A stretch of 64,000 nucleotides of DNA from Mycobacterium sp. OTB74 (GCF_029892685.1 NZ_JARXVD010000023.1:29810-93809); one strand, 5' to 3'. Shown: positions 55,937 through 64,000, counted from the first letter of the stretch. Notes: a model not told the origin generated them from the letters alone. A program made the numbers and translations.

Positions 55937-57319
55937 CTATCGGCCGATCCCCTTGTAGACGAAGCCTGCAGCGTTGACCGCCGCCGGATCGAAGCTGTTG
56001 CGCCCGTCGAGAAACACGCAGCTGGGTGCCGTCAGGTCGGCGAGCTGAGCCAGAGGAACCTGGTGAAACTCTCGGTGCCCCGCGAGGACCACCAAGGCAT
56101 CGGCGTCCTTGACCGCGGACTCGATGTCCGGGGTCATGGGGATCTTCGTCACCGTGTGCGCCTCCTCGTCCCGCACCCACGGGTCATGCACCGTGAGTTG
56201 GCAACCGGACTCCTCGAGCAAGGCCAGGACGTACTTGGTGGGGGTGAGCCGGCAGTCGCCGGTGTTGTTCTTGAATGCGATGCCCAGCACCGCGATCTTG
56301 CTGGTCTCGATCGACTTGCCCTGGTCGGCGAGCAGCTGTGTCAACAGCCCGTAGGTGTAGGCGGGCATCGTGTCGTTGACAGTTCTCGACGTCCGCGGGA
56401 TCTCCAGGTTCAGCCCCACGGACTGGCCAAGATGATTGACGAACCACGGATCCTTCGTCAGGCAGTACCCGCCGACGCCCATGCTCGGCCTCAAAATGTT
56501 GACCGGGTGGCCGCCCTTGGGCATCGTGTTGGCCGCCTCGATGACTTGAAGGGCGTCTATCCCCAGCCGGTCGCATATCTTGGCAAGTTCATTCGCCAGC
56601 GCGACGTTGAGGTCGACCCACAGGTTGTCCGCAAGTTTCACCATCTCAGCGGTCCGCGGATTCTCGACAATGACGGATTCCACTCCCAGGGCGTGTCGCC
56701 ACAGTGCCGCGCAGGCGCGAGCGCTGCGGTCATCGACTGCGCCGACCACAACGGGAATTGTTGTCAGCTCATGGATGGCCTGGCCTTCGGCGAGCCGCTC
56801 CGGGCAGAACGCCAGCCCGAAATCGACCCCGGCCTGTAGTCCAGAGGCTTCCTCGAGGATCGGCCGAACGAGGTTTTCGGTGGTGTCGGGCGGAACCGTG
56901 CTCTTGAGGATCACGACGTGGCCGGCCCGCAGGTGTTCCCCTATCGCCCGCGCCGCCGCCGTGATGTCGTCGACGATGGGCTCGTAGTCCGGACCAAGCG
57001 GCGTGCCGACGTTCACGATGACGAAATCGTTGTCTGTAATGGCACCGAAATCGGTCGTGGCGCGTAGCCGGCCGGTGCGCACGCTATTGGATACGAGTTC
57101 ATCAAGGCCTGGCTCGGCCACGGAGGTCTTGCCGAGGTTGATGTCGTTGACGACGCTCTGCCTCACGTCGATCCCCGTCACGGGCCAGCCGCGGTCGGCC
57201 AGCACCGCACCAATCACCGTGCCGATGTAGCCGAAGCCCACGACTGCGATCCCCGACCGCATGCCGCGGACCACGAGGTCGATCTCAGTATCGCTTTGTC
57301 CGAATACGCCTCTAGCCAT
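55937..57319 (-). CDS. Nucleotide-sugar 6-dehydrogenase (UDP-glucose/UDP-ManNAc dehydrogenase family), 460 aa
   Basis: Oxidises a UDP-hexose C6 alcohol to the uronic acid using 2 NAD+. Three-domain enzyme: N-terminal Rossmann VVGFGYIGTVIGAVLADRG, NVGTPLGPDYEP, STVPPDTTENL, FCPERLAEG; central dimerisation helix with KLADNLWVDLNVALANELAK; catalytic Cys in GVGGYCLTKDPWF; then the UDP-binding domain (AVLGIAFKNNTGDCR). FCPERLAEG and NIxRPSxGVGG-like context are closer to the WecC-type group than to classical Ugd, so GlcNAc/ManNAc-derived uronates remain possible. Start ATG 57319 has AGGAG 6 bases upstream; an ATG at 57262 would fit the fold but has no ribosome site. First gene of the operon feeding the decarboxylase-like enzyme and glycosyltransferase 2. 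Confidence 0.9.
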   Translation of the reverse strand: MARGVFGQSDTEIDLVVRGMRSGIAVVGFGYIGTVIGAVLADRGWPVTGIDVRQSVVNDINLGKTSVAEPGLDELVSNSVRTGRLRATTDFGAITDNDFVIVNVGTPLGPDYEPIVDDITAAARAIGEHLRAGHVVILKSTVPPDTTENLVRPILEEASGLQAGVDFGLAFCPERLAEGQAIHELTTIPVVVGAVDDRSARACAALWRHALGVESVIVENPRTAEMVKLADNLWVDLNVALANELAKICDRLGIDALQVIEAANTMPKGGHPVNILRPSMGVGGYCLTKDPWFVNHLGQSVGLNLEIPRTSRTVNDTMPAYTYGLLTQLLADQGKSIETSKIAVLGIAFKNNTGDCRLTPTKYVLALLEESGCQLTVHDPWVRDEEAHTVTKIPMTPDIESAVKDADALVVLAGHREFHQVPLAQLADLTAPSCVFLDGRNSFDPAAVNAAGFVYKGIGR

Positions 57320-57529
57320 GGCGGCTCCTAGCCTTTCTGTCCCCGTACACGCCGGGCGGGATGTCAGCGACGGCCTTCCGTCCCCGACCAACTGCGGCAG
57401 TTTAACTAACGCTGGCGTCAACAGATCCAAATTAGGAGTTTTAGCAGGTGGCGGGAACGCTCCTGCAGTTCAGGACGGTTTGAGCACCGAGTTGGCTGTT
57501 TGCACGGCCGCCGGCCGCGACATCGTCAG
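57320..57529. other. Intergenic region between dehydrogenase and glycosyltransferase 3
   Basis: These 210 bases separate two minus-strand genes and should hold the promoter of the dehydrogenase operon. I see an A/T-rich stretch around 57392-57443 (minus-strand TTAGTTAAACT and TTGACG nearby), but no -35/-10 pair with proper spacing, no terminator hairpin and no coding remnant that I can support. Confidence 0.4.
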
Positions 57530-58810
57530 TCAGACAACACTGTTAAGGCGCGCAAATTCTTCCACGCGATCTGCAGCGGCCGCGACGCTCTCGGCGGGTG
57601 TGGTCATCAGCGGCGCAATCTGGCGGGCCCGTGCCTTGTACTGGGGGGCCAGAATCCGACGCAGGTCCTTGACCAGCGTCTTCTCGTTGGTGGTCGAAAA
57701 ACGCCGCCCAGCGCCCACCTTCAGTCGCTTCAACTGAGACGCAAAAAACGGCTGGTCGGGCAACGTCCACAGGACCAACTGCGGAACACCCGCCCGCAGG
57801 CAGGCCGTCAGAGTGCCTGAACCGCCGTGATGCACGACCGCGCGGCAGGACGGGAAGATCGTCGCGTAGTTCACCTGGCCGACCAGCTTGACGTGGTTGA
57901 AACCCGGGACATCGCCGTAATCGGTCCCACCTGCCCCGACCACCGCACGCTCACCCAACTGCGCGCAGGCCGCCGCGATCATGGCGATCGTCTCAGAGGG
58001 CGATCCGACCGGCACGCTGCCGAACCCGAAGAAAATCGGCGGCGTGCCGTCGGCAATCCACGACGCCACCTCCGCATCGGCATCCGTCGGCGAGGCCATC
58101 GCCAACCCGCCGACAAACGGCCTATTGGCCGGTCCATGCCCAGCCTCTTTAGCCCACTCAGCCGCCAGGCCCGAAAAGATCAACTCGTCGTACGCCTGGA
58201 TCTCCAGCGACCCCCGTCGGTCGATGCGGTGTGGCACCGGACTTGTGGCCTCGGGCAGTCCCAGCTCGCGGCGCTGCGCATCTTCACCCTGACGAGTCGA
58301 GCGCCACGCCGTGCGATCGTTCACCGTCATCGCCAGACGGCTCAGTGGTGACGGCAGGAGAGGCAGCAGCTGGCCGTTCACCCGACACGGGAAGTAATGC
58401 AGGGTCACCAATGGAATGTCGTAGGCCTCGGCGACGTTGGCGGCGGGCTGCTCGAAGATCAGGCCGGTGAGTAGCACGTCGGCCCCCTCCGCGACCGATG
58501 CCAGGGTCCTGGTCATGTCCGCCCAGCACTCGGCGGCGAATTGTTCGGTTTCGCGCGCCATCGCGCCCAGCTCCTTGAGCTTCCACGGGGTGCGGCCGTA
58601 GCAGGTGAAGTACTTCCACTGCAGGTCGAGAATGCCCTTCGAATCCAGCCCGTATGCGGTCGCTGTGAGCCCGGCCGCCTCCGCGAAGCCGGTCAGGTTG
58701 GGCGGGACGACCATGCGGACATCGTGTCCTCGGCGCTGCAGCTCACGCCCGACGACCACGGCGGGCTCAATGTCGCCGCGACCGCCGTAACTCGACAACA
58801 CAATTTTCAT
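57530..58810 (-). CDS. GT1-family glycosyltransferase 3, 426 aa
   Basis: Third UGT-like enzyme. MKIVLSSYGGRGDIEP and VGRELQRRGHDVRM at the N-terminus; FFGFGSVPVGS, HHGGSGTLTACLRAG and LPDQPFFASQLKRL in the donor half, so all usual donor contacts are present. The frame is open to 58957, but the conserved start is the ATG 58810. Probably adds one sugar of the glycan on the peptide; donor unknown. It is divergent from the GMC oxidoreductase across a 178-bp region containing a CCGGT-N7-ACCGG palindrome. Confidence 0.92.
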   Translation of the reverse strand: MKIVLSSYGGRGDIEPAVVVGRELQRRGHDVRMVVPPNLTGFAEAAGLTATAYGLDSKGILDLQWKYFTCYGRTPWKLKELGAMARETEQFAAECWADMTRTLASVAEGADVLLTGLIFEQPAANVAEAYDIPLVTLHYFPCRVNGQLLPLLPSPLSRLAMTVNDRTAWRSTRQGEDAQRRELGLPEATSPVPHRIDRRGSLEIQAYDELIFSGLAAEWAKEAGHGPANRPFVGGLAMASPTDADAEVASWIADGTPPIFFGFGSVPVGSPSETIAMIAAACAQLGERAVVGAGGTDYGDVPGFNHVKLVGQVNYATIFPSCRAVVHHGGSGTLTACLRAGVPQLVLWTLPDQPFFASQLKRLKVGAGRRFSTTNEKTLVKDLRRILAPQYKARARQIAPLMTTPAESVAAAADRVEEFARLNSVV

Positions 58811-58859
58811 CGCGGAGTCCTGACCTTCCGGTCGTCCTGCGGGCACAACGTGGGGAGCA

Positions 58860-58876
58860 CCGGTCATTAATACCGG
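58860..58876. promoter_or_regulatory. CCGGT-N7-ACCGG palindrome with A/T core in the divergent promoter region
   Basis: CCGGT, then CATTAAT, then ACCGG. On the minus strand the core reads TATTAAT, which could serve as the -10 of glycosyltransferase 3 about 50 bp upstream of its ATG, with a weak TTACTT 17 bp before it. A protein bound here could block that promoter. Short arms, so moderate support only. Confidence 0.35.
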
Positions 58877-58988
58877 ATTTTTGACGCCCAAGTAAGTATT
58901 CCGCCATGACTCGGGGCCCATCGTTGGTACCATCCCGAATCGCCCAGACCCGGCCAATCATTGGGCCATCACGCTGAGGAGCTCAATT

Positions 58989-60629
58989 TTGGCTGACGGC
59001 GCGCTTGACGCACACGAGGCGGAACGCATCGCGTGGGATGTGATCGTCGTGGGCACCGGTATGGGGGGCGGCATGCTGGGCTACCGACTGGCCCAATCAG
59101 GCCGGCGGGTGCTGTTCGTGGAGAAGGGCCGCTCGACACTGCCCGGGACAACGGGGACGATTCGCGCGGCGATGCCGGAACTGGCCGAGCCGACGTCGGC
59201 TCGGTCCGCCGACAGCTACTTCGAGGCCCTGGCCCGCGGCGGACGCTCGACCGACGAGGTCGAGGACATCAGTGGACGTTCCGCTAAGCGCTTCGTACCG
59301 TTCATCGGCAGCGGCACCGGCGGATCCTCGGCGCTCTACGGCATGGTGTGCGAGCGATTCTTCGCTCAAGACTTCACTCCGCGGCAGAATTTCGCCGACC
59401 CCGGCGATTCCACCGTGCCAGAAGCCTGGCCCGTCACCTTCGAGCAGATGCAGCCCTGGTACGCCGAGGCCGAGAAGCTGTTGGGGGTCCGTGGCCAGCG
59501 TGATCCCCTGCGGCCCGACGCAGCGAGCGTCGATCTGCCTGCGGCACCACCATTTTCGGCTGATAATCAGCCATTGGTCGACCATTTGACACAGCGTGGA
59601 CTGCATCCCTATCACCTGCCGATGGCGTGCGACTACACCGACGGGTGTGCCACGTGCCAGACCTTCCTCTGCTCCCAACCGTGTAAGAACGACTCCGCCC
59701 GTAACGGCGTGCAGCCCGCCATCACCGAACACGGCGCGCACCTGCTGCCCGAATGCCGGGTCCTGCACCTGGAAGCGGACCGCACCGGGGTGCGCCAGGT
59801 GATCTGCGAGCATCCATCAGGCCGACTCGCCTTGAAGGCCAAAGTGGTGGTGCTGGCTGCCGGCGCGCTGGCCACGCCCGTGCTGCTGCTCAATTCCCGC
59901 TCGGGCGATTGGCCACGCGGACTGGCCAACGGCTCAGACATGGTGGGCCGCAACCTGATGCGCCATCTGCTCGACCCTGTCATGATCTGGCCGCAACCCG
60001 ACTCCAAGATCACCGACGCCAACAAAGAGATCGGCCTCAACGATTTCTATTTCCATCAAGGCCAGAAATACGGGACCGTGCAGTCGTTCGGCGCGATACC
60101 GCCCATGGAGTGGATGATCAACCGCCCCGGCGCGCAGGCGAAAGCACTACGCCTGATGAAGCCGGCGGTGCGCCGGGTATACGAAAAGTTCTTCACCGGC
60201 GGACTGATCCTGGCCGCGATGATGGAAGACCTGCCCTATCGAGACAACCGCGTACTGCTGTCTGACCGGCCCGGCTCCGACGGGCGCCAGCGGATGCGGA
60301 TTCAATACCGCTTGCACGCCAACGAGATTGAACGCCATGCGGCATTCCTGCAACTGTTCAAGGGGACAGTCGAACCGTTCCGCACCCGCAGTCTGGGCAG
60401 CGGCAAGGAAAACTCCAACGTGGGCCACGTCTGCGGCACCTGCCGATTCGGTACCGATCCCGCGACCAGCGTGCTGGATTCGCAGAACCGCGCGCACGAA
60501 GTGGACAACCTCTACGTGGTGGACACTTCGTTCTTTCCTTCCAGTGCCGGCCTGAATCCGAGTCTGACGGTGGCGGCCAACGCATTACGGGTTGCCGAGC
60601 ACCTGAACCAGGCGCAATTCGCCAGCTAG
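58989..60629 (+). CDS. GMC-family FAD-dependent oxidoreductase, 546 aa
   Basis: Flavoprotein that oxidises an alcohol or a sugar hydroxyl. FAD-binding VIVVGTGMGGGMLGYRLAQ then VLFVEKG; GSGTGGSSALYG and the C-terminal GMC block with HVCGTCRFG (catalytic His) and NLYVVDTSFFPSSAGLNPS (Asn pair). A Cys-rich stretch around residues 212-233 (CDYTDGCATC, FLCSQPCKND) resembles the Cys clusters of the glucose/gluconate dehydrogenase subgroup. The TTG start at 58989 follows GAGGAG with good spacing. Convergent with acyltransferase 3 (32 bp apart). With the two Gfo/Idh/MocA enzymes nearby it could create a keto-sugar or act on a lipid hydroxyl; the substrate cannot be read from the sequence. Confidence 0.88.
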   Translation: MADGALDAHEAERIAWDVIVVGTGMGGGMLGYRLAQSGRRVLFVEKGRSTLPGTTGTIRAAMPELAEPTSARSADSYFEALARGGRSTDEVEDISGRSAKRFVPFIGSGTGGSSALYGMVCERFFAQDFTPRQNFADPGDSTVPEAWPVTFEQMQPWYAEAEKLLGVRGQRDPLRPDAASVDLPAAPPFSADNQPLVDHLTQRGLHPYHLPMACDYTDGCATCQTFLCSQPCKNDSARNGVQPAITEHGAHLLPECRVLHLEADRTGVRQVICEHPSGRLALKAKVVVLAAGALATPVLLLNSRSGDWPRGLANGSDMVGRNLMRHLLDPVMIWPQPDSKITDANKEIGLNDFYFHQGQKYGTVQSFGAIPPMEWMINRPGAQAKALRLMKPAVRRVYEKFFTGGLILAAMMEDLPYRDNRVLLSDRPGSDGRQRMRIQYRLHANEIERHAAFLQLFKGTVEPFRTRSLGSGKENSNVGHVCGTCRFGTDPATSVLDSQNRAHEVDNLYVVDTSFFPSSAGLNPSLTVAANALRVAEHLNQAQFAS

Positions 60630-60661
60630 GCCACCGTTGCGAATCCTGTTGCCGCCACACA

Positions 60662-61828
60662 CTATTCAGCCGGAGTCGGAGGAATCTTCCGCTTCAACCT
60701 TGATTTCAATGAGATCGCGGGCTTTTCGACCAGGTGCCAGCTCAGCGCGGCGAGCGGTAGGGTGGCGGCGGTCGCGATGATTGCGAGTATCACCGGGTTC
60801 AGAAACGCAAGCCCGCAAACCACCAATAATTGCTCTATGGGATACGCGTAGATATAGACCCCGTAGGAGAGGTCCGTCTTCAGTCCAAGACGCTTGTTGC
60901 GGATGAGAGCGCCCGAAACGATGATGGCGTAAGCCAGCGGAATGGCGCCAATCACACGGTAATTGGGCAGCGCGCTCGCCGCGAGAACAATGCTCACGCT
61001 TACAGCGACCAGCGACCAACGGGCCGGGATCACACTCCGGAACCGATACAGAAGTGCTCCCGCCAGGAACATGGCCCCGAAACGCACGGCAATCCCATTC
61101 GTCAGCAGTTGCTGCGTCGCGGCATCGAGACGCACGTGTGCGCCGGGCGGTGCCTCGATAAAGGGAGTATCTGCCGGCAGCAACGCCGACCAGTACAACA
61201 TCAGCGCCAACAGCACCGGGATGACCCACCGGCGACGCAGCAGGCCGGCAATGCCGAGGCCCGCGATCGCGACATAACATAGCGCTTCCCAAAACAGGGT
61301 CCAAAGTGACCCATTCCATTCTCCGAGCCACGGGATGCCGCTGGGTGTTCCGGCAATGTCGTGCTTGAGCAGCTGCACCGCGCTGTTTCCCAGGATGTAC
61401 TCGTACGGCGCGCGCGACAGCAGCAGCTTGGCAGCCGAACCACCCTGGATCAGCACGGCAATTGGGGCGATAACGATCGCGGTGACAATCAGACATGTCC
61501 ACAGTCCCGGAAGGAGGCGCAGGCCTCGAGCCAAGAAGTAGTCACGAGTCCGTCGTTGCCTGAACCAACTCCAGGTGATGAGAAATCCGGAGATAGTAAA
61601 GAATCCGTCGACCCAACCGTCGCGAAGGAGCTGATGGACAGGCTCGAAGGAGATGGTGCGGCCGGTCAGCGGCCACGCGTGCCAGAGGATGACACCGGTC
61701 GCCAGTATCAACCGCCACGCGTTCAGCGCGTTGTTCTTCGGGTCGAATACCTCTCCGAGCGTGCGCTTTCTGCGCCCGACGTCTTCTTTATCTTCGTTGT
61801 CACCAACGAGTTCCAGATTTACACTCAT
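60662..61828 (-). CDS. Acyltransferase 3: membrane acyltransferase-3 family, 388 aa
   Basis: OafA-like polytopic membrane O-acyltransferase without the SGNH extension of the other two. The domain starts near residue 35 (NALNAWRLILATGVILWHAWP, where the His is the conserved catalytic candidate), followed by GWVDGFFTISGFLITWSW, RDYFLARGLRLLPGLW, NGSLWTLFWEALCYV and a final SYGVYIYAYPIEQLLV. About ten hydrophobic helices. ATG 61828 with AGGAG some 13 bases upstream. Likely acylates a sugar of the product (inference). A glycosyltransferase remnant lies directly upstream, so this gene may now be driven by what was once that gene's promoter. Confidence 0.88.
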   Translation of the reverse strand: MSVNLELVGDNEDKEDVGRRKRTLGEVFDPKNNALNAWRLILATGVILWHAWPLTGRTISFEPVHQLLRDGWVDGFFTISGFLITWSWFRQRRTRDYFLARGLRLLPGLWTCLIVTAIVIAPIAVLIQGGSAAKLLLSRAPYEYILGNSAVQLLKHDIAGTPSGIPWLGEWNGSLWTLFWEALCYVAIAGLGIAGLLRRRWVIPVLLALMLYWSALLPADTPFIEAPPGAHVRLDAATQQLLTNGIAVRFGAMFLAGALLYRFRSVIPARWSLVAVSVSIVLAASALPNYRVIGAIPLAYAIIVSGALIRNKRLGLKTDLSYGVYIYAYPIEQLLVVCGLAFLNPVILAIIATAATLPLAALSWHLVEKPAISLKSRLKRKIPPTPAE

Positions 61829-61864
61829 CGATCAGCAGACACTCCTGAGGTGGACGAAACTCTC

Positions 61865-61967
61865 CACGAGATCTTCACGTCATGACCCCTGAGCAACAAC
61901 TCACGACCGATGACACGCAGGGCTCGACATCGCCCCGGATGCCATGGCATGCCAGGATAACCTTCAC
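61865..61967 (-). pseudogene. Remnant of a GT1-family glycosyltransferase N-terminus, frameshifted and truncated
   Basis: From a GTG at 61967 the minus strand reads VKVILACHGIRGDVEPC, matching MKFVLATWGSRGDVEP and MKIVLSSYGGRGDIEP of the intact enzymes. One missing base then shifts the frame, and the match continues as VIGRELLLRGHDVKI (intact: VVGRELQRRGHDVRM). Restoring one base gives EP-C-V-V-I-G-R-E-L in register. After that the similarity stops; about 390 residues are gone and the acyltransferase 3 gene begins 37 bp later. So a fourth glycosyltransferase once stood here. An A/T-rich stretch upstream (about 62020-62060, minus-strand TAATAC) may be its old promoter. Confidence 0.75.
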
Positions 61968-62098
61968 TGCAGACCTCGCTTTTCAGCTTCATACGCCGGG
62001 CACAGAGCCACGACCGCGGGCAAGTATTACGTATGCTTTTAACCGCTACGTCAGTTTTGGCTAACTCGTAGAGCCACGTTAGTGACCACACACGTCAG

Positions 62099-63097
62099 TC
62101 AGCTCGGCTCGCGGATCGGAAGCCCTGCAGCGCGATAAACCGCGTCGATGACGCTCATATTTTCGACCGCGTCCTGCGGCGATGTCCGCACCGGCTCTCC
62201 GCGCAGCACTGCACCGGCGAACGCCTCCAGCTGGAAGGAGTAGGTGGTGCGGCGCGAGAAGCGCTCGGTCCGCTTCCCGTTGGCCGACCGAACAGAAAGC
62301 AGCGGGAAGACGTTGGGTGCCGCCGGACTGAGCCAGCTCAGCTCGCCGTGATCACCAACCACTTTGGCGCTCGCCCGAAACATATTCCCAGACCAGAGAG
62401 CGCAGCGCAGTCGGCCGGTGTGGCCGCTTGCGTACCGCAACTCGGCCGTCATGGCCCGGTCCACCTGAGGCTTCTGGAGTTTCGCCTGTGCCGAAACGAC
62501 TTCCGGGGTCGAACCACCGAATGTGCGGGCCATGTTCGTCACATAGCTGCCGGCGTCCATCATTGCGCCGCCGGCCATGGCGTAGTTGTAGCAGTTGGCC
62601 TTGAACGTCGGCAGTAGCACACACAGGTTCACGTCGACTCGTTGCAGTGTGCCGATCTCCCCTGATGCAATGATCTCCTCGACGCGGCGTGTCAGCGGGT
62701 GATGGCGGAACTGGATCGCTTCCATCACGACGCGGTCCGATTTGGAGTCGAGATCGGCGATTTCCTTGGCCTCGGCGGCATTGGCCGTGAACGGCTTCTC
62801 GACCAACACGTGCTTGCCGGCCGCCAATGACAACTTCGTCCACTTCCCGTGCATGCTGGTCGGCACCAGAACGTAGATGGCATCCAGGTCCGGATCGTCG
62901 ATCAGCGCCTCGTAGCTGCCGTACGCCTTGGGGATCCCGTACTTGGCGGCAAACTCATCAGCACTGGGCTGATCACGTGACGCCACCGCGGCCACCACGA
63001 CATCGTGGTTGTCCTTAGCCGGGTTGATCATCGTCGTCGGCGCGAAGCTCGACGCTCCCAAAATGCCGATGCGTACCCGGCCAGCGCTATCTGGCAT
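62099..63097 (-). CDS. Gfo/Idh/MocA family oxidoreductase 1, 332 aa
   Basis: NAD(P)-dependent sugar or polyol dehydrogenase. N-terminal Rossmann fold RIGILGASSFAPTTMINPA; the family motif VLVEKPFTANAAEA (EKP, with the active-site Lys) near residue 95; MDAGSYVTNMARTFGG with the D/H-type active-site region in the C-terminal domain. ATG 63097 is preceded by a strong GAGGAGAG. A possible -10 TACTAT (minus strand) lies at 63215-63220. The nearest general relatives act on glucose, xylose, inositol or keto-sugars; the substrate here is unknown. Tandem paralogue of the next gene, with near-identical C-terminal endings (AAGLP[IV]REPS). Confidence 0.88.
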   Translation of the reverse strand: MPDSAGRVRIGILGASSFAPTTMINPAKDNHDVVVAAVASRDQPSADEFAAKYGIPKAYGSYEALIDDPDLDAIYVLVPTSMHGKWTKLSLAAGKHVLVEKPFTANAAEAKEIADLDSKSDRVVMEAIQFRHHPLTRRVEEIIASGEIGTLQRVDVNLCVLLPTFKANCYNYAMAGGAMMDAGSYVTNMARTFGGSTPEVVSAQAKLQKPQVDRAMTAELRYASGHTGRLRCALWSGNMFRASAKVVGDHGELSWLSPAAPNVFPLLSVRSANGKRTERFSRRTTYSFQLEAFAGAVLRGEPVRTSPQDAVENMSVIDAVYRAAGLPIREPS

Positions 63098-63274
63098 TAC
63101 TTCTCTCCTCTGTCTTGCCGCGCCGTGTCGGCGAGGCCAGTCCGGTTGTTGCGTCCGGTTCGCAGGTCGCAGACGGCTCTACGCAGGCTTGCGCAGGTAC
63201 CGGTCACCGACGCGATAGTAGAAGACATTCGAATGGGCGCGGGCCGGAATTGACATTACCGTCAGTAACTGCGC

Positions 63275-64000
63275 TCAACTCGGCTCGCGGACGGGAAGAC
63301 CCGCAGCGCGGTAGATCGAATCGATGACGGTCATGTTCTCGATCGCCCCCTCGGGGGTGGTCCGCACCGGCTCGCCGCGCAACACGGCAGCGGCGAACGC
63401 ATCCAGCTGATATGCGTAGGTGGCGCGCCGCGGGAAGCGTTCCACTCGCTTGCCGCTGCCGGATCGCACCGAGAACCGATGAAAAGCTTGCGGCAGCACA
63501 GGATTGAGCACATACAGCTCGCCGCGATCACCAACCACCCGCAGGCTTATCCGCAACAGATCGGCCGACCACATCGAACAACGGAGCCGGCCGGAGTGCC
63601 CGGCGGGAAACCGTACCTCCGCCGTCATCGCGCGATCCACTTTGCTGTCGTGCAACTTCGCCTGTGCCGAAACAACTTCTGGAGTCGCGCCGCCGAAAGT
63701 ACGCAGCATGTGGACCGCGTACGATCCGGCATCCATGGTGGCGCCACCGGCTAGGGAATAGTTGTAGCGGATGTCGGAGAACTTCGGCAGCGGGTAGCAG
63801 AAGGCGGCGTCCACCCGCTGTAAGGTTCCCAATTCCCCCGAAGCAATGATCTCCTCGGCACGCAACGCAAACGGGTGATACCGGTAGTGAAAAGCCTCCA
63901 TCACGACCCGGCCGGACTTGGCGGCCAGTTCGGCGATCTCGCGGGCCTCGGCGGCATTGGCCATGAACGGCTTCTCACACAGCACGTGCTTGCCGGCCTC
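63275..64000 (-). CDS. Gfo/Idh/MocA family oxidoreductase 2 (partial, N-terminus outside window)
   Basis: The C-terminal 241 residues are visible, from KHVLCEKPFMANAAEA (EKP motif with active-site Lys) to GLPVREPS. Also visible are MEAFHYRYHPF, MDAGSYAVHMLRTFGG and RFPRRATYAYQLDAFAAAV, each with a clear counterpart in paralogue 1. The Rossmann domain lies beyond position 64000. It is 177 bp upstream of paralogue 1 on the same strand, so the pair arose by tandem duplication and may act on related sugars or on two steps of one pathway. Confidence 0.85.
   Translation of the reverse strand, partial: EAGKHVLCEKPFMANAAEAREIAELAAKSGRVVMEAFHYRYHPFALRAEEIIASGELGTLQRVDAAFCYPLPKFSDIRYNYSLAGGATMDAGSYAVHMLRTFGGATPEVVSAQAKLHDSKVDRAMTAEVRFPAGHSGRLRCSMWSADLLRISLRVVGDRGELYVLNPVLPQAFHRFSVRSGSGKRVERFPRRATYAYQLDAFAAAVLRGEPVRTTPEGAIENMTVIDSIYRAAGLPVREPS

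Noticed and set aside
57320..57430. Upstream extension of the nucleotide-sugar dehydrogenase to 497 aa
   Set aside because: No family residues in the extension; the ATG at 57319 has a good AGGAG and sits close to the Rossmann fold.
60630..60661. Bidirectional terminator between the GMC and acyltransferase 3 genes
   Set aside because: Only 32 bases, and I could not find a stem-loop with a convincing stem.

Overview
The window is high-GC actinobacterial DNA and most likely comes from a mycobacterium (Mycobacterium sensu lato). The signs are glycosyltransferases of the mycobacterial glycopeptidolipid (GPL) type starting MKFVLATWG or MKIVLSSYG, an MbtH-like protein just ahead of the NRPS genes, tandem acyltransferase-3/SGNH proteins, DrrABC-like export genes, a DUF2505-type protein, frequent GTG/TTG starts and ATGA/GTGA overlaps. 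I cannot name the species. Nearly all 64 kb looks like one specialised-metabolite locus for an acylated, glycosylated lipopeptide.

Layout. Positions 1-40929 (minus strand) hold an operon read mbtH, NRPS1 (1520 aa, C-A-T-E), NRPS2 (6281 aa, five C-A-T modules, the fifth with E, then an A-less C-T), NRPS3 (at least 5735 codons, running off the left edge; five C domains, an N-methyltransferase inside the second A domain, one E). At least 11 adenylation domains are visible, far more than the four needed for the classical GPL tetrapeptide. No terminal release domain lies in the window. Upstream (41100-43189, minus) are a GT1-family glycosyltransferase and an O-methyltransferase. From 43268 to 53582 (plus) come a DUF2505 protein, two tandem acyltransferase-3/SGNH proteins, an NAD-dependent sugar-nucleotide epimerase/reductase, a three-gene DrrABC-like ABC exporter and an unidentified polytopic membrane protein. 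From 53597 to 58810 (minus) come a second glycosyltransferase, a UDP-glucuronate-decarboxylase-like enzyme, a nucleotide-sugar dehydrogenase and a third glycosyltransferase. The right end has a GMC oxidoreductase (plus), a third acyltransferase, a decayed glycosyltransferase remnant and two tandem Gfo/Idh/MocA oxidoreductases, the last cut by the window edge.

Working model (inference). The NRPSs, assisted by the MbtH protein, build an N-acylated peptide containing several Thr residues (three A domains carry a Thr-like code), at least two of them followed by an epimerase domain, plus one N-methylated residue. Thr hydroxyls would be glycosylated by the three glycosyltransferases, with sugars supplied by the dehydrogenase/decarboxylase pair (UDP-GlcA or UDP-xylose type) and the epimerase. 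The methyltransferase and acyltransferases would decorate the sugars, and the DrrABC-like system plus the membrane protein would move the product toward the envelope. Regulatory candidates are two tandem GTGA-N6-TCAC (CRP-type) palindromes upstream of mbtH and a perfect 10-bp-arm palindrome between the methyltransferase and DUF2505 genes.

Nearly identical kilobase-scale repeats inside the NRPS genes show recent module duplication or gene conversion. No tRNA, rRNA, CRISPR array, insertion sequence or phage gene was seen. No gene-free stretch exceeds 300 bases.
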